Source: Micromonospora inyonensis (GTDB lineage: Bacteria; Actinomycetota; Actinomycetes; Mycobacteriales; Micromonosporaceae). Taken from it: a DNA stretch of 64,000 bases. The stretch covers positions 248,001-312,000 of the forward strand of contig NZ_FMHU01000001.1 of the NCBI RefSeq assembly GCF_900091415.1, read 5' to 3'. The notes under the pieces were generated by a model. It worked only from the letters and a program-made list of their open reading frames with translations. It was not told the DNA's origin and did not search any database. Made by a program: the position numbers and the translations under genes. Below are positions 39,131 to 47,568 of this stretch, piece after piece (the first letter of the stretch is position 1; every line of letters begins with the position of its first letter).

Positions 39131-40501
39131 ATGGCGGAACGGTTGATCGTGGTGGGCGCCGACGCCGGGGGCATGGCGGCGGCGTCCCAGGCCCGGCGGC
39201 GGCGCGGACGGGACGACCTGGAGATCGTGGCGTTCGACCGGGGGCGTTTCACGTCGTACTCGGCCTGCGGCATCCCGTACTGGATCAGCGGGCTGGTCGA
39301 CGAGCGGGACGACCTGGTCGCCCGGGACCCGGCCACCTTCCGCGACGAGTACCACGTGGACGTCCGGCTCCGGCACGAGGTCACCGCCATCGACCTCGAC
39401 CGGCGCGAGGTGGTCGCCCGGGACCTGGCCGGTGGCGGCGAGGTCCGCGAGCGGTTCGACACCCTGGTGTACGCCACCGGCGCGACCCCGGTGCACCCGG
39501 AGTGGGCCCGCACCGAGGCGGCCGGCGTGTTCGGGGTGCAGACCCTCGACGACGGCGACGCGCTACGCGACTGGCTCGAACGCGACCCGGCGCCCCGGCG
39601 CGCGGTGGTCGTCGGCGGTGGCTACATCGGCGTGGAGATGGCCGAGGCGCTGATCGTGCGCGGGCTGTCGGTGACCCTCGTCGAGCAGGCCGACCAGCCG
39701 ATGTCCACCGTGGACCCGGACATGGCCGGACTGGTGGCCGAGGCGATGCGCGGGCTCGGCATCGACGTCCGTACCGGGGTGACGGTCACCGGGCTGGAAA
39801 CCCACGACGGTCGCGTCACCGGGGTGTGCACGGACGCCGGGGAGTTCCCGGCCGACGTCGTCGTCCTCGGTCTCGGGGTGCGTCCGAACACCGCGCTCGG
39901 CGAGGCGGCCGGCCTGCCGGTCGGCCCGTCCGGCGGCATCCGGGTGGACCGCCGGATGCGGGTGGTCGGGGTGGACGGGGTGTGGGCGGCCGGGGACTGC
40001 GTGGAGACCCTGCACCGGGTCAGCGGTCAGCCGGTCACCATTCCCCTCGGTACGCACGCCAACAAGCAGGGCCGGGTCGCCGGGATCAACATCGGCGGCG
40101 GGTACGCCACCTTCCCCGGCGTGATCGGCACGGCGGTCACCAAGGTCTGCGACCTGGAGGTGGGACGGACCGGCCTGCGGGAGTCCGACGCCACCGCCGC
40201 CGGCTTCCAGTTCGTCTCGGTGGTCGCCGAGTCGACCAACCGGGCCGGCTACTACCCCGGGGCCCGCACCATGTCGGTCAAGCTGATTGCCGAGAAGCCC
40301 GGCGGGCGGCTGCTCGGCGCGCAGATCGTCGGCTGGTCCGAGGCGGCCAAGCGGATCGACACGCTGGCCGTGGCGCTGTGGAACGGCATGACGGTGGACG
40401 CGATGACCGGCCTCGATCTCGGCTACGCGCCGCCGTACGCCCCGGTCTGGGACCCGGTGCTCATCGCCGCCCGCAAGGCGGTCGACGCGCTTGAGGAGTG
40501 A
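39131..40501 (+). CDS. CoA-disulfide-reductase-like FAD/NAD(P) oxidoreductase, 456 aa
   Basis: Pyridine-nucleotide-disulfide oxidoreductase of the single-cysteine type. FAD loop VVGADAGGMAAAS, redox Cys46 in SYSACGIPYWISG, NAD(P) loop VVVGGGYIGVEMAEAL, FAD-binding VDGVWAAGDCVE, and a complete dimerisation domain. The active-site Cys in the SxxxCGIPY setting is the mark of CoA-disulfide reductases and NADH oxidases or peroxidases. It starts 4 bases after the YbdK-type gene, so both are probably one operon handling low-molecular-weight thiols or polysulfides. Its actual substrate cannot be read from sequence. Confidence 0.9.
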   Translation: MAERLIVVGADAGGMAAASQARRRRGRDDLEIVAFDRGRFTSYSACGIPYWISGLVDERDDLVARDPATFRDEYHVDVRLRHEVTAIDLDRREVVARDLAGGGEVRERFDTLVYATGATPVHPEWARTEAAGVFGVQTLDDGDALRDWLERDPAPRRAVVVGGGYIGVEMAEALIVRGLSVTLVEQADQPMSTVDPDMAGLVAEAMRGLGIDVRTGVTVTGLETHDGRVTGVCTDAGEFPADVVVLGLGVRPNTALGEAAGLPVGPSGGIRVDRRMRVVGVDGVWAAGDCVETLHRVSGQPVTIPLGTHANKQGRVAGINIGGGYATFPGVIGTAVTKVCDLEVGRTGLRESDATAAGFQFVSVVAESTNRAGYYPGARTMSVKLIAEKPGGRLLGAQIVGWSEAAKRIDTLAVALWNGMTVDAMTGLDLGYAPPYAPVWDPVLIAARKAVDALEE

Positions 40502-40537
40502 CCGCCCTGCCGTGGCCGGGGCGGCGAGGATGGCGGG

Positions 40538-41416
40538 ATGACCGTGGACGCGGAGATCCCCGAGGCGCTGGACTGGCTGCGGCGGGTGCCCGCCGGGCGG
40601 GAGTGGCTGGCGGTGCTGCCCGAGCGGCTGGCCGCGTGCGTGGAACGCTGGTCGCTGCGGCTCGGCCCGGTGTACCCGCGATCGCTCGTCTCGCTGGTGC
40701 TCGCCGCCGAACTGCCGGACGGGACGCCGGCCGTGCTCAAGCTCCAGTATCCCGACGGGGACAGCGAGCACGAGGCGGCGGCGCTGGCGACCTGGGCCGG
40801 CGACGGCGCGGTCCGGTTGCTGGCGCACGCGCCGGCGTGGCGGGCCCTGCTGATCGAGCGGTGCGTGCCCGGCGATCCGCTGTCCGGCCGCCCGGCCGAG
40901 GAGGCGCTCGGGGTGGTGGTGGACCTGCTCCCCCGCCTCTGGCGGCCGGCGGGTGCCCCCTTCACGTCGCTGGCCGACGAGGCCGCCGGCTGGGTGGAAC
41001 GTCTGCCGGGCAACTGGGAGCGGGCCGGTCGGCCGTACGAGCGGCGGCTGCTCGACGCCGCCCGCGACCTGCTCGCCGACCTGGTTCCCACCCAGGGTGA
41101 CCAGGTGCTGGTCAACCAGGACCTGCACGCCGGGAACGTGCTGCGCGCGGGCCGCGAGCCATGGCTGGTGATCGACCCGAAGCCGCTGGTCGGTGAACGC
41201 GAATTCAGCGTGGTGCCGCTGGTGCGCGGCGCGGAACTGGGCCACTCACCGGCGGCGGTACGCCACCGGCTGGACCGGCTCACCGCCGAGCTGGGGCTGG
41301 ACCGGAAGCGCGTGCGGGGTTGGACGATCGGCCAGACGCTGGCCTGGAGCATCGGCGAGGGGCAGGTCTTCCCCCGGCAGGTCGAGGTGGTGCGCTGGCT
41401 GCTCGACGGCGACTGA
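40538..41416 (+). CDS. Streptomycin 6-kinase / APH(6)-like phosphotransferase, 292 aa
   Basis: Aminoglycoside-kinase fold of the APH(6)/hydroxyurea phosphotransferase group: ATP-binding AVLKLQYPDGDSEHEAAAL, catalytic loop VNQDLHAGNVL (Asp and Asn) and metal-binding IDPKPLVGEREF. All residues for phosphotransfer are present. Many such genes in actinomycetes act on unknown metabolites, so resistance is possible, not shown. ATG at 40538 lies after GAGG with about 8 bases spacing and 36 bases after the flavoprotein gene. Confidence 0.88.
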   Translation: MTVDAEIPEALDWLRRVPAGREWLAVLPERLAACVERWSLRLGPVYPRSLVSLVLAAELPDGTPAVLKLQYPDGDSEHEAAALATWAGDGAVRLLAHAPAWRALLIERCVPGDPLSGRPAEEALGVVVDLLPRLWRPAGAPFTSLADEAAGWVERLPGNWERAGRPYERRLLDAARDLLADLVPTQGDQVLVNQDLHAGNVLRAGREPWLVIDPKPLVGEREFSVVPLVRGAELGHSPAAVRHRLDRLTAELGLDRKRVRGWTIGQTLAWSIGEGQVFPRQVEVVRWLLDGD

Positions 41417-41522
41417 TCCGCAGGTCAGGCGCCGTCCGGTGGCCTTGTCAGGGGCGAGGGTTACGGTGTGCGCGCTGTCGACGTACCGGTCCCACCGGTC
41501 GCCCGCCCCCGGAGGATTCCCC

Positions 41523-42944
41523 ATGCCGCAGGAGACGACGTACCTCGAACTGTCCGAAGCGGACGGTGGAGCGCACAAGTTCTACGAGACCGTCGTGGAC
41601 GGCTCCGAGCTGACCGTCCGCTACGGCCGGATCGGTGACCAGGGGCAGGTCAAGACCACCAGTTTCGCGGACAACGCGAAGGCCCGCGCCGCCGCCGCGA
41701 AGAAGATCGGGGAGAAGGTCCGCAAGGGGTACGCCCCGGCGGTGCGCGGCGTCCGCCAGAAGCGCGCGGTCAGCCGCCGCCAGATCGTCAGCACCCACTC
41801 GACCGCGCGGACCGCCCCGGTGCTGTGGCGGTACCACTCCGGTGCCCCGGCCTTCGGCATCTTCGTCGACGGGCAGCACTGCATGGTGGGCAACGAGCAC
41901 GGGGTGATCACCACCCTCGGCCACGACGCGCAGGTGCTCAGCCAGGTCCGGCTGCCGGACGGGGTGAAGTGCATCGTCGCCGACGACGCCTGGATCTACG
42001 CCGGTTGCGACGACGGCAACGTGTACGACCTCTCCGGCAAGGTGCCCCGGGTGGCGTACACCATCGCACCGGAGATCGACATCTACTGGCTGGACATCCA
42101 CGACGGCGTGCTCGGTGTCTCCGACGCGGGCGGCGGGATCTCCGCCGTCGACCACGAGGACGAGTTCCTCTGGCGGCGGCCGGGGCGCGGCTCGTCGGCG
42201 TGGATGGTGCGCTGCGACGACGACGCGATCTACCACGGCCACTCGGCGGGGGTCACCGGCTACGACTGGCGGACCGGCCAGGAGCTGTGGAACACCCGCA
42301 CCGGCTCGGTCCTGTTCGGCTGGCAGGAACGCGACCACGTCTTCGCCGGCACCGGCACCCGCCAGGTCGTCCGCCTGACCAAGCGCGGCCGGGCCGACAT
42401 CACGTACCACTGCGACGCTCCGGTCTTCTCCTGCGCGGCCACCGAGAACGGCCGGTACGTCTTCGCCGGGGACAACCACTCCTCGATCTACTGCTTCGAC
42501 GAGGCCGGCAACCGGCTCTGGAAGCTCGGCACCGGCTGCGGTTCGGCGTACTCCATGCAGTACCACGAGGACCGCCTCTACGTGGTCACCACCGGCGGCT
42601 ACCTGGCCTGCATCGACGCCAGCGAGCAGGCGATCCGGGCGGCCGAGGGCGGCAGCGTCCCGCAGGTGGTGGACGTCAAGGCCCCGCCCCGGATGGCGGC
42701 CACCGCCCCGTCGACCACGGTCGAGGTGGTCCACAGCGCCGCAGGCGGGGTGGTGGTGCAGTGCATCGAGGATCGTGGGCGGCTGCGCGTCCAGGTGATC
42801 TCCGACGGGTTCCACCGGGACTGGTCGGTGCAGTTCCCCAAGGGCATCCGCGAGCGGGGGGCCCGCTACCTGGTCACCGAGGTCCGCGAGGCCGGGCGGG
42901 GCGGGTTCTACCGCGCGTACGGCGACATCCGCCGGCTGGTCTGA
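41523..42944 (+). CDS. WGR-domain protein with a PQQ-like beta-propeller, 473 aa
   Basis: Residues about 1-80 are a WGR domain (SEADGGAHKFYETVVDGSEL, VRYGRIGDQGQVKTTSF, KKIGEKVRKGY), a nucleic-acid-binding module best known from PARPs and MolR. Residues about 100-400 form a quinoprotein-like propeller with repeated blades (YAGCDDGNVYDLSGKVPRV, YHGHSAGVTGYDWRTGQELW, VFAGDNHSSIYCFDEAGNRL). No catalytic domain or signal peptide is seen, so a cytosolic scaffold or DNA/RNA-sensing protein is plausible. ATG at 41523 has GGAGG 7 bases upstream; the frame is open upstream but overlaps the previous gene in another frame. Confidence 0.88.
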   Translation: MPQETTYLELSEADGGAHKFYETVVDGSELTVRYGRIGDQGQVKTTSFADNAKARAAAAKKIGEKVRKGYAPAVRGVRQKRAVSRRQIVSTHSTARTAPVLWRYHSGAPAFGIFVDGQHCMVGNEHGVITTLGHDAQVLSQVRLPDGVKCIVADDAWIYAGCDDGNVYDLSGKVPRVAYTIAPEIDIYWLDIHDGVLGVSDAGGGISAVDHEDEFLWRRPGRGSSAWMVRCDDDAIYHGHSAGVTGYDWRTGQELWNTRTGSVLFGWQERDHVFAGTGTRQVVRLTKRGRADITYHCDAPVFSCAATENGRYVFAGDNHSSIYCFDEAGNRLWKLGTGCGSAYSMQYHEDRLYVVTTGGYLACIDASEQAIRAAEGGSVPQVVDVKAPPRMAATAPSTTVEVVHSAAGGVVVQCIEDRGRLRVQVISDGFHRDWSVQFPKGIRERGARYLVTEVREAGRGGFYRAYGDIRRLV

Positions 42945-43013
42945 GCGGCGACGCTGGTCGGGCTGGACACGAACAGTCGGCTCGGCCGTCGTCGGGCCGC
43001 GGCATCGGCCGGG

Positions 43014-43823
43014 TCAGCCGGCCTGGCAGGCGGCGCACCAGTAGAGGTTGCGTCCGCCCAGCTCACCCCGGCTGACCGCCGTACCGCAGACGTGGCAGGA
43101 GTCGCCGCTGCGGCGGTAGACGTACACCTCACCGCCGTGCCGGTCGACACGCGGGGCGCGGCCCATCGCCTCGGGCAGGTGGGCCGCGCGGACGGTGTCG
43201 ATCCGGCCCCGCTCGACGGCGAGCGTCATCAGCTCGACCAGGTCGGCCCAGAGTGCCCGCCAGCCCGCCGGGGTCAACTGCCGGCCGGGCAGCAGCGGCG
43301 GCAGTCCGGCCCGGAACAGCGCCTCGGTTACGAAGATCAACCCGGTGCCGGCCACCACCGACTGGTCGAGCAGGAGCGCGGCGAGCGGCGTCGGGCTGCG
43401 GGAGATCCGGGCGTACGCCCGCGTCGGGTCGGCGTCGGCGCGCAGCGGATCGGGGCCGAGCCGGGCACGCAGCGCCGCGACCTCGCCGGGGGTGAGCAGT
43501 TCGCACGCGGTGGGGCCGCGCAGGTCCAGCCAGTGCCGGTCGCCGACCATCCGTAGCCGCACCTGCCCGACCGGGGCTGGCGGCTCCCCCGGCCCGTCGG
43601 TGAACTTTCCGTAGAGCCCGAGGTGGATGTGCAGCGTCAGGTCTGCGGCGTAGTGGTGCAGCAGGTGCTTGCCGTACGCCTCGGTGCTCTCCAGCAGGCT
43701 GCCGGAGATCAGCGCGGCCCCCTCGGCGAACCGGCCCTGCGGGCTGCTGACCTGCGGCTTCTCCCCGGCGAACAACTCGGCGTGCCGAGCGGCCAGACGG
43801 TGGATGCTATGTCCCTCGGGCAC
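43014..43823 (-). CDS. Fpg/Nei-family DNA glycosylase (Nei2-like), 269 aa
   Basis: Bifunctional DNA glycosylase/AP lyase removing oxidised bases. The catalytic N-terminal Pro must follow the start, so the GTG at 43823 (GTG-CCC-GAG, giving PEGHSIHRLA) is chosen although the frame extends 3 codons further. Also seen: AYGKHLLHHY with the conserved Lys, the helix-two-turn-helix region VAGTGLIFVTEALF, and a C-terminal zinc finger CHVCGTAVSRGELGGRNLYW ending CAAC. All are complete. TACGCT lies 8 bases upstream of the start, so the mRNA may be almost leaderless. Confidence 0.93.
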   Translation of the reverse strand: MPEGHSIHRLAARHAELFAGEKPQVSSPQGRFAEGAALISGSLLESTEAYGKHLLHHYAADLTLHIHLGLYGKFTDGPGEPPAPVGQVRLRMVGDRHWLDLRGPTACELLTPGEVAALRARLGPDPLRADADPTRAYARISRSPTPLAALLLDQSVVAGTGLIFVTEALFRAGLPPLLPGRQLTPAGWRALWADLVELMTLAVERGRIDTVRAAHLPEAMGRAPRVDRHGGEVYVYRRSGDSCHVCGTAVSRGELGGRNLYWCAACQAG

Positions 43824-44136
43824 GGCCACCAAGCGTAGTCAGCGTTGCCCGACGTGGACCCGCCCGGTCCGGCCCACGGCGTCGTCGCCTCGTCCTCGTC
43901 GGGATCGGTCAGGTGGGGGCGGTGCTTTCCGATTCACTCCTCGACCCCGTTGATCAGGATCATCACCGGTGGATCGACGGCGAGCCGACCGAGAACTCGG
44001 CGCCGCTGGCGCACCGGGCGACGCGTCCATGCCAGGGGCGCAACGTGGCCTCGGACGGACCGCCCGGTCGGTGGCTCCCGGCCTTTCGTGACCTTGACCC
44101 CATTGCGGCCGGACAACGCCGCCGGAACTGCGCGGC
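43824..44136. other. Intergenic region between the nei-type and toxin genes
   Basis: 313 bases. Several open frames exist on both strands but none has a family, a ribosome site or a convincing start. The nei promoter must lie at the left end; otherwise I see nothing. Confidence 0.5.
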
Positions 44137-44379
44137 TTACGAGCAGACGTCCTTGCGATGCCCGACGTCGTGGACCGTCAACTCGTCGCCGTCAAGGCGG
44201 TAGAGGACCCGGTAGTCACCGACTCGCAGACGACGCCCGGATCCATCGCGCATCTCGGTCGAGTTCTGCGGGACCGGGTCGGAGACCAGGCCGAGGATCG
44301 CGCTCAGGACGGTCAGGAAGACGTTGCGGGGCTGCTTATGCAGCCAGACCAGCACATCCCGGTCGATCTGAACCTTCAC
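44137..44379 (-). CDS. RelE/ParE-family toxin, 80 aa
   Basis: Short RelE-fold protein: VQIDRDVLVWLHKQPRNVFL, MRDGSGRRLRVGDYRVLYRL, and ELTVHDVGHRKDV with the basic/His tail typical of the fold. RelE members cleave mRNA on the ribosome; ParE members poison gyrase. The R-x-x-D-Y-R-V-x-Y core is shared by both. GTG start overlaps the antitoxin stop by four bases (GTGA), the normal antitoxin-first order. Confidence 0.9.
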   Translation of the reverse strand: MKVQIDRDVLVWLHKQPRNVFLTVLSAILGLVSDPVPQNSTEMRDGSGRRLRVGDYRVLYRLDGDELTVHDVGHRKDVCS

Positions 44380-44675
44380 GCCGCTGCACCGCCGGCCCGC
44401 TCAGCCAGCAGCGCCTCCACCTCACGAGGATCAACCCCGAGCGACTCCAGGGCCGCCGACAGCGGCACGAACTGACCGTCGGCACGAGAACGAGCGATCA
44501 CCGCAGCGTCCCGACGGTCCCGGAACGCCTCGATCTCCTCCCACTCGTCGATGCCAACCAGGACGGCGACGGGCCGCTCGTACTTGGTGATGATGACCGG
44601 CTCCCCGGTGCGCTCGACTCCGTCCAGTACCCGACCCGCGCCATCGCGGAACTCCCGCAGCGTAATCCTCGTCAT
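44376..44675 (-). CDS. Phd/YefM-family antitoxin, 99 aa
   Basis: N-terminal DNA-binding part TRITLREFRDGAGRVLDGVE then EPVIITKYERPVAVLVGIDE, the Phd/YefM signature, and a long acidic C-terminal toxin-binding tail. ATG at 44675 is supported by TACAGT 7 bases upstream (leaderless). The palindromes overlapping that -10 box fit autorepression by the antitoxin or complex. Co-translated with the RelE toxin through a GTGA overlap. Confidence 0.9.
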   Translation of the reverse strand: MTRITLREFRDGAGRVLDGVERTGEPVIITKYERPVAVLVGIDEWEEIEAFRDRRDAAVIARSRADGQFVPLSAALESLGVDPREVEALLAERAGGAAA

Positions 44676-44682
44676 GCACCGA

Positions 44683-44703
44683 ACTGTACCATGCGGTACC
44701 GCA
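44683..44703 (-). promoter_or_regulatory. Toxin-antitoxin promoter and overlapping operator palindromes
   Basis: On the minus strand TACAGT (44683-44688) ends 7 bases before the antitoxin ATG. GTACC-ATGC-GGTAC (44686-44699) and the perfect TGCGGTACCGCA (44692-44703) overlap or abut it, so bound repressor would cover the -10 box. Confidence 0.65.
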
Positions 44704-45067
44704 CTGCCCGGGGAGCAACACTGCAGCTCCGAGGCCGCACTACAGCCGTTCCGGCCCCACGCCCACGCGCCCACTCAACAGACCACCCGAACCCGCCAGA
44801 CGCAGCCAGTCACCGGCGCGGTGGCGAACGGTCATCGGGACGCCAGGCCGCAACGATCCCTTCACCGAACAAGTGCCGCTGCGGCTTCCGGGGATCGACG
44901 CCACGACGCTACGCGCCGCGCCACGGGACATCCTCGGGCGCCGGAATCGCGGCCCGGTCGGGCTGCCAGCGGCCACCCCGCAGCACCGGACGACGCAGCC
45001 ACGGCGTACGGCCGACCACGGATGACGTCGCCAGCCGTCGCCGTGACGTCCGGGTCTCCGACCGCCG
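44704..45067. other. Intergenic region between the toxin-antitoxin pair and a phosphotransferase gene
   Basis: 364 bases without a convincing gene. One plus-strand frame reads PNKCRCGFRGSTPRRYAPRH, faintly like the zinc-binding N-terminus of phage-type small proteins, but lacks a start and the rest degenerates. It could be a gene remnant. Confidence 0.4.
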
Positions 45068-46018
45068 TCAGCCGGTCAGCCCACCGGCGAAGGGCATCGA
45101 GCGCCACCGCTCGACAAGCGGCCGGATGGCGTCCACCAGCAGGGGCAGTTGCGGCGCGAGGGCGAGGCAGGCGACGCCCCGCAGCATCCCCACCGCGTTG
45201 ACGAAGCTCATGACGTCCCGGTCCAAGCGCCGCATGCCCCGGCGCTGCGCTGCGCGGTCGTAGGCGGCCTCGCAGTCGGGGCCGAGACCGGCGAGGTCCC
45301 ACTCGACAGGCCCCAGCGTGACCAGCTCGAAGTCGGCGTACAGGGGCCCGCGCACCCCGGGGACGATGTTCACCGCCGGGCAGTCCCCGTGCACGGGCTG
45401 GAGGTCGATCCCCGGGAACGTGCGCTCGAACGTCGCGCGGGACCGCACGACCGGCGCCAGGATCCGCCACTCGCGACGTGCGCGGTCCAGGTCGGCCGGA
45501 TCGACGAGGTCGGCACGACCGTCGAGCAGGGCGATGCCGTCCTCGATGAACCGGGGTTCGGCCGCGGACAGGAACGCCAGGTCACCCGGGTAGTCGCGCA
45601 GGGCGGCGTGCAGATCGACGACGAGGCCCGCATTGGCCAGGTAGTCGGGTTCAACGTCCGGGGCCACGTCGACGAACTGCCAGAACGTCATCGAGAAACC
45701 GTCGTGCTGGACCGGTTCCCGGGGCACGAGCGGGCTGGGCGGGATGACCGGGACGCCCCGGTCGGCGAGCCACCGGGTCACGTCCAGCTCCGCCCGCTGC
45801 CGGCCCGCCAGGCTGTCGAGGTCCACGTGGTGCGGCAGGACCGTGGGCACCCGGGCCACGACGGGCGACGGCGCGAGGTGCACGACCACGGAGAACACGT
45901 CGTACAGCACCCTCGGGTCGGTCACGGTGAGCCCGAGACCACGCCCGGCGTGGACGGCCGCGTCGACGGCGCGGGCGCTCCGGTCGGCGATCTGCTCGGG
46001 TGGCAGGAACACGGTCAC
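45068..46018 (-). CDS. APH-family phosphotransferase, 316 aa
   Basis: Kinase-like phosphotransferase of the aminoglycoside/choline kinase superfamily. N-terminal PPEQIADRSARAVDAAVHAG, ATP-lobe VVARVPTVLP, catalytic loop PVHGDCPAVNIV (H-G-D and N), and metal site YADFELVTLGPVEWDLA (DFE in place of DFD/DWE). Fully catalytic in appearance; substrate unknown. The GTG start at 46018 overlaps the glycosyltransferase stop (GTGA), so both are co-translated; a joint role in modifying a sugar-bearing compound is possible but unproven. Confidence 0.85.
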   Translation of the reverse strand: MTVFLPPEQIADRSARAVDAAVHAGRGLGLTVTDPRVLYDVFSVVVHLAPSPVVARVPTVLPHHVDLDSLAGRQRAELDVTRWLADRGVPVIPPSPLVPREPVQHDGFSMTFWQFVDVAPDVEPDYLANAGLVVDLHAALRDYPGDLAFLSAAEPRFIEDGIALLDGRADLVDPADLDRARREWRILAPVVRSRATFERTFPGIDLQPVHGDCPAVNIVPGVRGPLYADFELVTLGPVEWDLAGLGPDCEAAYDRAAQRRGMRRLDRDVMSFVNAVGMLRGVACLALAPQLPLLVDAIRPLVERWRSMPFAGGLTG

Positions 46019-47367
46019 GCCATGATCGTCCCATTTCCGTCCGGACGGTCGGCGGGCAGCAGGGCCGTGTAGACCCGGTCCAGCACCTGGGCCTGGGCCG
46101 GCCAGGACCACGACTCCAGCAGGCCCGGTGTCTCGTACGCGGCCCGGTAGCGGGCCGGGTCGGCGAGCACCGCCCGCACGGCGTGGGCCAGGTCGGCGGC
46201 GTCCACGGCCCGGAACACCTCGCCCTGGCCGGTGCGGCGGACCGTCTCCGCCATGGTCCGCACGTCGCTGACCACGATCGGCAGCCGCGCGTGCGAGTAC
46301 TCGAAGAACTTCGTGATCAGGGCGATCTCGTGGTTCGGCCAGTGCTCGATCGGGATCACCCCGACATCCGCCCCGGCGAGCAGCGGCACCACCCGGTCGG
46401 CGGCGACGTACCCGCCGACGTGCAGCCGGTCGGCCACGCCGAGTTCCGTCGCCCGCGCGACCAGGCTCCGGACGTGGTCGCCGTCCGGCCGGTTCACCAC
46501 GAACGCGACGTGTGTGCCGGGCAGGTCGGGCAGCGCCTCGACCAGCACGCGCAGCCCGCGCTGCGGCGCCGCCGCCCCGCTGTAGACCACCAGCGGCACC
46601 TCCGGCCCGATGCCGCACCGCTGACGCAACGACTCCGACTCCGGCGCGGCGTCCGGCAGGTCCGGGGCGTTGAGTACCACCGCCGGGCGCGCGGCGAGGC
46701 CGTGCTCGGCCTGCAACAGCCGGGCCAGCTCGTCGGAGACGGTCACCACCGCGTCGGCGTACGGGGCGTACTCCCGCTCGTGCGCCCGGTGGGCGGGCAG
46801 CCAGCGGACGTCGTCCCGCCAGGGCTTGATGCCGGGGAGGAACTCGTGCGCGTCCCAGAGCAGCTTGACCGACCGACCCCGGTCACCGGCCCGTGCCTTG
46901 GCCCGCGCGCCGACCCCCAGCATCCGGAAGTCGTGGGCGTGGATCAGGTCCGGGTCGAGCGCGTCCACCACCGGGCCGTACGCCCGCTCGTACTGCCAGA
47001 GCGACGGTTCCAGCCGTCGCCAGGCCCGCTCCCGCATGGCCACCGACCAGAACCGGGTGTACGCCGACTCGACCGGCTTGCGCAGCCCGCCGAGCGCCGC
47101 CACCGCTCGCCGTCGGCGCGCCTGCGCCCCCGTTCCCGGGCCGCCGCCCATCGGCAGCAGCCGCACCTCGGCACGGTCGAGCCGCCAGCGGTGCGGTACG
47201 CCGTCCGGCGAGCGCCCGAGCAGCGTCACGTCCCAGCCTGCGGCGGCGGCCGACCGGGCTGCCTTCTGCACCCGCGAGTCGCCGTGCACCGCGTTGTCGA
47301 CCAGCATCACCACGCGCCCCCGGGCACCGCCGGGGGCATGGTCGTCGTCTCTGCCCGCACCGGTCAC
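46015..47367 (-). CDS. GT4-family glycosyltransferase, 450 aa
   Basis: GT-B enzyme using a sugar nucleotide. N-terminal acceptor domain VVMLVDNAVHGDSRVQKAAR, middle LIHAHDFRMLGVGARAKARA, nucleotide-binding region VVYSGAAAPQRGLRVLVEAL, and the E-x7-E-type loop in TKFFEYSHARLPIVVSDVRT. Length and order are normal. It starts with GTG at 47367; a weak TAGGA lies upstream. Products may be an exopolysaccharide or glycolipid. Overlaps the next gene, an APH-type kinase, by four bases. Confidence 0.87.
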   Translation of the reverse strand: MTGAGRDDDHAPGGARGRVVMLVDNAVHGDSRVQKAARSAAAAGWDVTLLGRSPDGVPHRWRLDRAEVRLLPMGGGPGTGAQARRRRAVAALGGLRKPVESAYTRFWSVAMRERAWRRLEPSLWQYERAYGPVVDALDPDLIHAHDFRMLGVGARAKARAGDRGRSVKLLWDAHEFLPGIKPWRDDVRWLPAHRAHEREYAPYADAVVTVSDELARLLQAEHGLAARPAVVLNAPDLPDAAPESESLRQRCGIGPEVPLVVYSGAAAPQRGLRVLVEALPDLPGTHVAFVVNRPDGDHVRSLVARATELGVADRLHVGGYVAADRVVPLLAGADVGVIPIEHWPNHEIALITKFFEYSHARLPIVVSDVRTMAETVRRTGQGEVFRAVDAADLAHAVRAVLADPARYRAAYETPGLLESWSWPAQAQVLDRVYTALLPADRPDGNGTIMA

Positions 47368-47568
47368 GGCTGAGGATCCTACGGCCGTTCCTCTCCGCCC
47401 CGGGGCTCGTCGCGGAAGCTGTCGACCCCCGTTCACCTGCACGTCCACCAAGCGTTGCCGGAGGTGACAGGTGTGCCGGAAGTCGGCCCTGGGTACCTCC
47501 CGGGTACCACCGCGTGGCAGCCGCTGGCGCGTCCGAGGTCTCCACGCACCGATCAGGAGGTGCTCGTC

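Noticed and set aside
44829..44960. Zinc-binding phage-like gene (frame reading PNKCRCGFRGSTPRRYAPRH)
   Set aside because: No start codon, no second half and frame degenerates; kept only as a possible remnant.
46019..46618. Upstream extension of the APH-type gene
   Set aside because: Lies antiparallel in frame terms to the GT4 coding sequence; the GTGA overlap and the loss of protein-like composition fix the start at 46018.
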